DNA of 64,000 nucleotides from Anaeramoeba flamelloides. Its lineage: Eukaryota > Metamonada > Anaeramoebidae. This document shows, in pieces, positions 49,296 to 57,290 of this stretch. Within the stretch, counting starts at the first letter, position 1. The number at the start of each line of letters is the position of its first letter. Location: assembly GCA_027625915.1 (NCBI GenBank), contig JANTQA010000047.1:15810001-15874000 (forward strand), given 5' to 3'. Both the position numbers and the translations under genes were made by a program. The notes beneath the pieces are model-generated. The model was given only the letters and a program-made list of their open reading frames with translations, was not told the DNA's origin and searched no databases.

Positions 49296-50668
49296 ATTTG
49301 TGATAAGTATTTATTTATTTAAAAAAAAAAAGTTAAATAATAAAAAAATGAATAAAATAACATTAATTTTTATTTTTTAACAAAACATTTTCATTTGAAA
49401 GACTTTAAAATGTATATTAGTTTTATTATTAAATCATATTCTGGGTTTTTGGTTGTTTTATATTTGATTTAATTGGAATAAAATAATTCTTTTTATTTTT
49501 ATTAAAATAATCCAATAATTTTACGATTTTGATTTCTAAATATTTTCCAAATCAAATTATATTTTTTTAGAATTAAAGCTTTTTGATTCACTTTGATCCA
49601 AACAATTAGATCGCACAGTTCACCTATTGTTTGAAAAATTAATTGTTTAGATCTGTTTTTTGAGCAAAACAGTTTTTCATAAGTTAACTTATCAGGTTAG
49701 TAGGGTAAATTTTAACTTGTGATTTTATGTTATTAAAATATAAATCAAGATATAATAAAATAATTCAAGTATATAGATATACTCTGTATTGTTTTTTATT
49801 TTATTAGGTTATTCAAAATCAAAGATCAATCCAAAAAAATTCAACATTTTAAATAAAAAATATTATTTTGATTTAATTTATTTTATTTATTTTTTTTTGA
49901 AACAAAAAACTGAACTGAACCAAAAATTGATTCCCATAATTCTTGTTTTTCTATTTGATTTTTAACTGGATCTCATTTATTGAAAGAAAAGTTTTAAATA
50001 AAAAAAATCTAAATTTATTTTTTGGTTTATAAAAAACTCAATATTTTGATTTATTCTTTTTTTAACATAAAAAATTCTCTTCTCTTCAAAATGATCAATA
50101 AAACTCGTATTTTTTCTCTTGAATTTAAAAATTGAATAAAAATTGCTCAAAATCAACTCCTGTGTATATTTTACCAAACCTTTTGGAAATTAAACAACTT
50201 TTACTTCAAAATTATTTTGGAAAAAGTACCAGAATATTGCAGAATTTAAATGAAATAAATTACAATTTTTACAAATTTAATTTTAACTTTAATTGATAAA
50301 TATTTCATTAAAATCAAGAACCTAATATATACTAAGTTTAATTTCTTCATTTAAATTAGATTATCTTTTGTAATTACAAAAATAAAATAATTAAACTTTT
50401 AATTATTCACAAATAAAAATTAATTAAAAAAATTATAGTTTATAAATCGTAAAAATATTGGATTATTTTTGAAAAACTGATAATAAAATTACAATAGTTT
50501 AATATCTTATCTAACAATCATAAACAAACCAACAAATCACCCAACCATCAATAATAAACAAATGATCAAGATTTTTTTTCAAACTTACTTCCAGAACTTA
50601 AAAGAAATTTTAAACTTGAAAGAAAATCATTTTTTTATATTTACATTTTAATAAAAAATTAATTAAAA
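49296..50668. promoter_or_regulatory. Divergent H4-H3 intergenic promoter region
   Basis: A 1373-bp AT-rich interval between the start codons of H4 (minus) and H3 (plus). It must contain both promoters, but I could not identify specific elements; the frame at 49977-50177 (minus) has no motif. Shared regulation is inferred from the arrangement only. Confidence 0.5.
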
Positions 50669-51218
50669 ATGGCAAGAACAAAACACGCAGGACAAAAAGG
50701 AACCAAAGGACAAAAAAGGACAAAAAAGGAAGAAAATCGACAGGAGGAAAAGGACCAAAAAAAAGGCCAAAAAGGGACAAAAAGGTAGAAAGGGCCAAAA
50801 AGGACGAAAAGGAACCAAAGGACAAAAGGGCCAAAAAGGAAGAAAAGGTACCAAAGGAACAAAGGGAACAAAGGGAACCAAAGGAACAAAGGGAGCTAAA
50901 GGAGAAAAAGGAACCAAAAGACCAAGAAGATACAGACCAGGTACTGTTGCCTTGAGAGAAATCAAAAAATACCAAAAATCCACAGAATTACTTTTAAGAA
51001 AGCTCCCATTCCAAAGACTCGTCAGAGATATTGCCCAAGAATACAAAGGTGATCTTCGATTCCAAAGCGCAGCCATCGCAGCCTTACAAGAAGCCACCGA
51101 AGCCTACGTTGTTGGTGTTCTTGAAGACACAAATCTCTGTGCAATCCACGCTAAAAGAGTCACAATCATGGATCGTGATCTTTCGTTAGCTGTTAAGATC
51201 AGAGGAGACAAACTCTAA
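50669..51218 (+). CDS. Histone H3 with an expanded glycine-X-lysine tail; tail read in shifting frames
   Basis: Core nucleosome histone H3. The fold (from [12 protein letters not shown] at about 50928 to the TAA at 51216-51218) is unmistakable: [61 protein letters not shown] 50669 gives [16 protein letters not shown], a modified canonical start. Just before the fold, 50775-50918 encodes 16 uninterrupted G-X-K triplets (X = Q, R, T, A, E), collagen-like in spacing and absent from normal H3. The start and the fold are in different frames. Between them a third frame carries [11 protein letters not shown], the canonical K9-K14 motif. Restoring one reading needs about four one-base changes, each in an A or G run (around 712-717, 722-727, 757-764, 774-776). 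This could be assembly error, frameshifting or early decay. The intended tail is about 90 residues to RPGT, against about 43 in normal H3. Confidence 0.9.
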
Positions 51219-51627
51219 TTTTGTCTTCATTCATCAATCCTTTGTTTTTCTTTTCTTTTAATTTTCAAATTATCTTGTTGAATTTTTTTTTATATTTGTT
51301 TATTCATCAATTTAAGATTTGAAAAGAATCACAAACTTTCTTTTTTATCAAAAAATAAAACAGATCCTTAATTTTTACACTTTTTTTTTTTTTTTTTATT
51401 TATTTATTTTTTTCTTTTGTTTTTGTTTTTTTTTTTTTTTTTTCTTTTGAGTAAAAAGCAATATTGATTTAGTCAATACTATTTTCTTTAAAAGAAAGAA
51501 ATTTTTTAAAAATTTCTGGTTTAAGTGATGGAGTCTTTGAAATATAGATCACTCTTACTGATAGATCACAACACCTTCTGCTTCTTTGATTCTTATAAAA
51601 AATATAGATGTATGTCTCCGGTTGATT
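51219..51627. other. H3 3' flank
   Basis: T-rich sequence; no histone stem-loop recognised. The weak frame at 51525 extends into the duplicated segment below and is not called. Confidence 0.5.
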
Positions 51628-52005
51628 GGACAATAAAAAGTTCAATATTTTCAGTCAGATTTCCAAAAAAATCAGCCAAAGAATTACAACAAATCACCCA
51701 AAGCCATCAATTCTAAAAAGGAAATAAATAATTTACATTGATTTTAAGAATTAAAAAGTTGAAATATAACATCTTTGAAAAACGTTTTTGGAAAGTTGAA
51801 TTAAAATTTTGTTCAATTTATTTGTAACAAATACATTTAATTGCAAAATAAAAAGAACAAAATTTTCAGTCAGCTTTCCAAAAAATTCATATTTCCAAGT
51901 ATGTAAGTAAATCACCAAAAGTCCTCTATTCTCAAAATTAAATTAATAATTTAAGCTGGTTATTAGAATTAAAAATTTGAAATCTGGGCTGATTTTTAAA
52001 TCTTT
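51628..52005. repeat. Direct duplication, two diverged 160-bp units
   Basis: Units about 51628-51795 and 51848-52005 share, in order, ATAAAAAGTTCAA / AATAAAAAGAACAA, TTTTCAGTCAG(A/C)TTTCCAAAAAA, AAATCACC(C/A)AAAG, ATTCT(A/C)AAAA and ATTAAAAA(G/T)TTGAAAT. Period about 220 bp. Not recognised elsewhere in the window. Confidence 0.5.
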
Positions 52006-52083
52006 ATTTAGATAACCTGAATGAAAATTTTGTTCAATTTATTTTTCAACAAAAAGTAGTATCAAAGAAGTAGGGAATTTTTA

Positions 52084-52560
52084 TTACAGTACTAAAAAAA
52101 TACTACACATGAAAATAATCCCTACAAGATTTTTAATTATTAATTTTCGGAAAATTGTATTGTAATTTCTTTTATTTAAAAACAAATCCTTTTTTTATCT
52201 AGACAAATTTTTTATGAACGACGGAATAAACCTACCCAACGTTTATTAAAGTAATTTTTCTATAGAATACTCAAGTAATTGTTTGATAGCATAAGTAGAT
52301 CAAATTTTTTAGAAAAAAAAATCGAGTTTTGCAAGAGTTTTACTTGAGTTTGAAAAATGATTTTTTATTATTATTATTTTTTGGTTGATTAAATACTGTT
52401 TCGAACCATAATTTAATTAACCATCATTCTAATAAGTGAGAAGTTATGGTTTTAAAAAGTTTGATTATTAAATAAAAGAAGATTTTCAACAATTATAGAA
52501 CCATTCTCCTAATATTAATAATTACAAACCCTCTTAAGTGATTATTTCGATACCCTGTTT
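52084..52560. mobile_element. MITE family E copy
   Basis: Left end TACAGTACTAAAAAAATACT then ACACATGAAAATAATCC. Internal landmarks ACAAATTTTTTATGAACGAC, AATAAACCTACCCAACG and ACTCAAGTAATTG match the copy at 36674. The right end (about 52540-52560) is eroded. Confidence 0.55.
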
Positions 52561-54103
52561 TTTTTTTTAATATCACCTGGCATGATAAAAAACCCTATTT
52601 GACATTTAGTTTTATTCATCAATTGGTTATGTAAAATTTAGCAAAACATTAACACCAATTGAATCCGTACCCTCTTTATATTTCAAAATATATTAGTCAA
52701 AACAACTTCTGTGGACTTTTTAAAGCCCATCCTAATTAAAATTTCTACAGAAATAAAGGGGAACAATATTTTCATATAGCTTTTTAAATAAAAGAAGGGT
52801 TTAAACAGAATCAGAAAAAATTCTATATTTTAAATTCAGAAACAAGTTTTGATTCTTTTTAAAGTTCGGATTTGAATTGTAGACTTTAATGTTTTATTGG
52901 AATCTTGTTATTTTGTTTTTTTTTATTGGAGAGTTTTTCGAAAATTTTGATTCTTTAATTTAGCAATGGACACTTATCAAAGAGAATATAAAAATTCAAT
53001 TTTTTTTTATAAACAATTTTTGAATTAAAGTAATTATTTTTTTTAGATTATTGTTTGAGTTCCAAAAAAAAAAAAAGAGATTCTGTGTTATTATCAACAA
53101 TCCTTTTTTGTGAGTTTTATTTATTTTTTTTTTTTTGCAACTTATTTTGATTATTCTAAACCTTGCCTGGGATTAATATGTTTACTAAAAAATCCTGGGA
53201 TTGTTTTTCTGAACAAATGGAATAAAAAAAAACATATACAAACTTTTTACAAAAAACAATATTGTACAAAACGAGCCACTGCCAAATTTGATAAAACAGA
53301 GACAATTAAGAAGGGTCACCTAGATTTTGTTTATCAATAAAAGAGAGTTCCGGATTTTTAATTCCCTGATAATTCTTTAAACATCGAATTTATAAGAATA
53401 AAAAAATTTTGATAAAAAGTTCAACTATAACAATTATTTTTAATATTATATCAAATATCATATAAATCAGGATACAAAACCACAACATCTTTTATTAATA
53501 CAATTACTTACCAAAAAACACATAAAAGTATTATACAGTGACAATTTATAATAAAGAACGAATTTTTGAGATTTAAAGAAATAATTAGAATTCGATTGAA
53601 AAATTTTTTTTGTAAATGAATTTTTAACCCGATGTTACACAGGAAGCTTAAAAATACCCTTTTTATTTTATTTTAACAAACCAGAACTTATAATTTAAAA
53701 AAAGTATGGCATGGAATACAAGAATGGTTGTCAATACAACGAACAAATGTTACAATCACCAACACCCACACAGAATCAAAAAAAAAAAAAACCAACACAC
53801 TTTTTTATTAAATATTAAGCGATCGATCTTTCTTCAAAAGCAAAAACAAACTATTCTATAAATCAGCTTGGAAAATTATACCAACTATAATATAAAAAAA
53901 ACAAAAATTAAAAAATAGTTTATTTTATTTTTCTAATTTTACTTAATTCATATAATTCACAACTGGAATAACAAATCCAGTAACAACACCGAAACTTTAA
54001 ATTGAGTCTTGTGTAGTATAATTCATTGGTTTTAAAAATCAAAGAAAAAAAAAAAATGATTTAAAAATAGTTACTTTTTAATTGATATATATATATATAT
54101 ATA
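52561..54103. other. AT-rich intergenic DNA
   Basis: A plus-strand frame at 53110-53340 (76 residues) has some protein-like character in its second half (KFDKTETIKKGHLDFVYQ) but no recognisable motif; I leave it uncalled. A (TA)n run precedes the MITE at 54104. Confidence 0.4.
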
Positions 54104-55168
54104 TAAACCACATTCCAAAAATTTGGACTCTTGCAAAATCAAAAATAGACAATAAAAAACCAATATATTATATTTCTCCAAGCATGTTATTAAACCCCAT
54201 TTAAGTTACTTGACATTGAAGTTTTTATAAGGAATCATTTTTATCAAAATAAAAAGAAAAACATATGAAACTCAAAAAATCAAAAATTGGTATGTATAAA
54301 AATAATTTTAAGAGCTTAAAAAATATTATATTGACAGATTAATTGAAATTTCACCAACAATTGTTGATCGATCAAATGGTAAGATACCATAAACAAATTT
54401 AATGTGATTTTTCTATGAAACAAATTCAACACTAACCTTATATAAACCATTGAAAAAAATACTCAGATCTAAAGGAACAAACTAAATTCCAAAAATTTGG
54501 ACACAGTTTAAACGGCTGAAAGAAGAGCAATTCCCCACTTTTCATTCAATTTGTAAAGAATTTTGATTATACAAACTATTTCATTTTTTGTATTTTTTGG
54601 TTTGTTTTCATTTTCTTTTTTGTTGTTACATAATCTGTTTGGTTAGATCTGGAATTTTTTTCGATGGTAGATAGAAGGTTAGTGTTGAGTTTCTTAAATT
54701 GGAAAATCATATACACTTGTCGGGTGGTATCTAGTCATTTGATCGATCAACAAAGGCTGGTGAAATTTCAACAAATTTACCATTACATTTTTTGTTCAGC
54801 TCGTTTAATTATTTTGGACACACTGGTTTTTATTTTTTGAGTTTTAAATTTTTTTCTTTTATTTGTATGAAAATGATTACTTATAAAAACATTAATACTA
54901 GGTAACTAAAATGTGGTTTTATATTAGGTTTGGAAAAATACAATAAATTGTGTTTTTTTTTGTTATTTTTGATTTTGGATGTGTCCAAATTTTTGGAATG
55001 GGGTTTAGATTACAAAAATGGAAAAAAGAAAAGTAAAACAGAATAAAAAAGACAAAAAAAGAAGAAAAATATTTGTAAAATCAAAATTATTTTCAAATTA
55101 AATAGGAAGTGTGGTATTGTTATTCTTTCAACTGTTTAAACTGTTTCCAAAATTTTGGAATTTAGTTT
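54104..55168. mobile_element. MITE family D copy split by a second family D copy
   Basis: The outer copy has left end AAACCACATTCCAAAAATTT then GGAC and right end GTTTCCAAAATTTTGGAATT then TAGTTTA at about 55168. Its sequence stops at 54481, inside the GATCTAAAGGAACAA landmark, and resumes at 55009 with ATTACAAAAATGG, colinear with the intact copy at 9611. The intervening 527 bp is an inverted family D element. Confidence 0.7.
54482..55008. mobile_element. Inner MITE family D copy, opposite orientation
   Basis: A complete copy with ends CTAAATTCCAAAAATTTGGA and TCCAAATTTTTGGAATGGGG then TTTAG. All internal landmarks appear in reverse complement (TTCGATGGTAGATAGAAGGT, TTAGTGTTGAGTTTC). Its terminal repeats are the best matched of the family, so it is probably the youngest copy here. 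Confidence 0.75.
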
Positions 55169-57290
55169 ATTTATAAATGTACACAAACACATATACACAC
55201 CTGTATATCCCTTAGCACCCCAAATAACCTAAAAACATTTCAAACAAAAATTTTAATTCGAAATGTTATCAAAGGATAATAAGGTATAGAATTAATAAAA
55301 AATTATCTTAGAAAGAAAATTTTATAATTAAAAATTGTATAGTTACTTAAAAAAAAAAATAACTTGAAAAAAAATTTTCAACATTGGGACTTTTTTTTTG
55401 GTTATTGTGATTTTATTTTTTTTCCAAATTTTGTCAAAATAAATTTTTTTTTTTTTTTTGAAAAGTTTGTCTAGACATCAAAAACCTCTTAGTTTTAACA
55501 TTTAAAACACATCATACTTTACTGGAAATTTTTTTTGGGCCCTTTGCACCCCAAAATTGCATAAAATGCTTGATTAAATAATTTATTCATTATAAAAGTA
55601 TTATAACATCACATAGAAAATTTGTTTAATCTGTTGATTACGATTCAATATCAATATCTATATTAGATTCTAAATAATTTAAAAATAAAAAAATAAAATA
55701 GAAATTAAATTTGAAAAAAAAATCAATTTTTTTTTTCATTGCAAAATTTTATAATTTTTTCAACAACATTTTTTTTCAATTTTAAATGATTTGGCTAATA
55801 GTTCGAGTCAGATTAATAATTGATTTTTTTTTTTTATTTTTTACAATTTTTTAATTTTTGACTTTTTAAAATCTAGACATAAAATAAACAATATTATTGA
55901 ATTAGAGACCATATATCAGAACTTATTTAACAAGATCCGGATTAATTTATTAAGGAAAAATCCAAATATCGCAAATATATTATTCAAATTTTTACCAATA
56001 ACAAAATGCAATAAAAAAAATTTGGTTTCGGAGATTATTTTATTATATTGGAATAATATTTAAGAGTTATTTTTAATTTTATTTTAAATTTAGGTATAAA
56101 TATTTTATCGAATAAAAAGTAATTTATATTTGTTTTATTCCAATTTAATAAATTGAAATTATTTTACAATTTTTTTTTTTTTTTGTTTTTTCAATTATTA
56201 TCTATTGCTTAAATAAAAGTTTTAGAAAATTAATCATATTAAAAATTTAATTTTGGCCTAAAGAAATAAATTTAATTTTTCTCTTAATTGGATATTTATT
56301 GAAATTTTTTCTAAAAAAAAAAATAAATTTCAAAGTAATTTATTTTTTTATTTATTTTTTTTTATCATAAAATTAGCAAAATTGTTTGGTGGTTATTATT
56401 AAACAATTAATGTGTTGAGTTTTGAATTACTATTAATGTAATAAAATTTCTGATTTAAAAAAATAAAATAAAAATAAAAATCTTTAAAAAAAATGTAAAA
56501 ATGAATAATTATTATTTTTTTTTTCAATTTCAAAAAAAAAAAATCAATAATTTAACTACTTTATCTTTGAACTATTTTGACTTTTTATTATAATTCAAAT
56601 CTGGATTAAAGACAAATAAGAAAATTAATATATTAGTAGATCAATATCATTTTAAATCTAATTTAAAACACTTGATTAAATTTAGGCAAATCCGGGGTGC
56701 TAAGGGATATAAACCCAAGTTACCTTTCTCTTTGAATCATTACCATCTAAATTTAAATATCTGTAATTCTTTTACTCATGTTCCAACAAAACCAATCGAA
56801 CGGATCCCCACCCACATTTCTTAAAATTAAAAAGAAAAAAAAAAAAAACTATTAAAAAAAAATTAATTATAAAAATAAAAATTTATTACTTTTTAAGTTT
56901 TTTGAATAAAAATGAATCATTTTTAATAATTTTAAATAATGTTACGAAATAAAAAAAAATTAAATAGAGATGGATCTTGATAAAGAAATAGTTGAGTGTA
57001 TTGATTGATTGACTGATTAATTGTTTGTTTGTTGGGTAGGTAACGTAGAAATAGATCAAAAAATAAATCTTGAAAAAAAATGAAAAAATGATAAATGATA
57101 AATAATAAGCAAATGAATTGATGAATAAATGGGTTATAATGAATAAACGAACAAATAATTCATTAATAATAAAAAAAAAAAAATATAAATAAATGAATAT
57201 AAAACTAAATGAATATAAAACCAAACAAATAAACGGACAAAGTAATAAATGGGTGTGATGGAAAGTAGGTGAATAAAGCAAGATCAAAAA
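55169..57290. other. AT-rich intergenic DNA, 3' flank of the Nup98 gene
   Basis: Extremely AT-rich with many long T and A runs. The minus-strand frame at 56886-57287 is a low-complexity Phe/Ile/Tyr run directly after the Nup98 stop and is not called. Confidence 0.5.

Noticed and set aside
50610-51097. Minus-strand frames opposite the H3 tail
   Set aside because: Antisense of the glycine-lysine repeat, giving only Phe/Pro/Leu/Ser low complexity.
53110-53340. 76-residue frame
   Set aside because: Slightly protein-like C-terminal half but no family, no splice partner and a T-run-encoded N-terminus.
56886-57287. 133-residue minus-strand frame after Nup98
   Set aside because: Phe/Ile/Tyr/Leu low complexity expected from AT-rich DNA; no motif.
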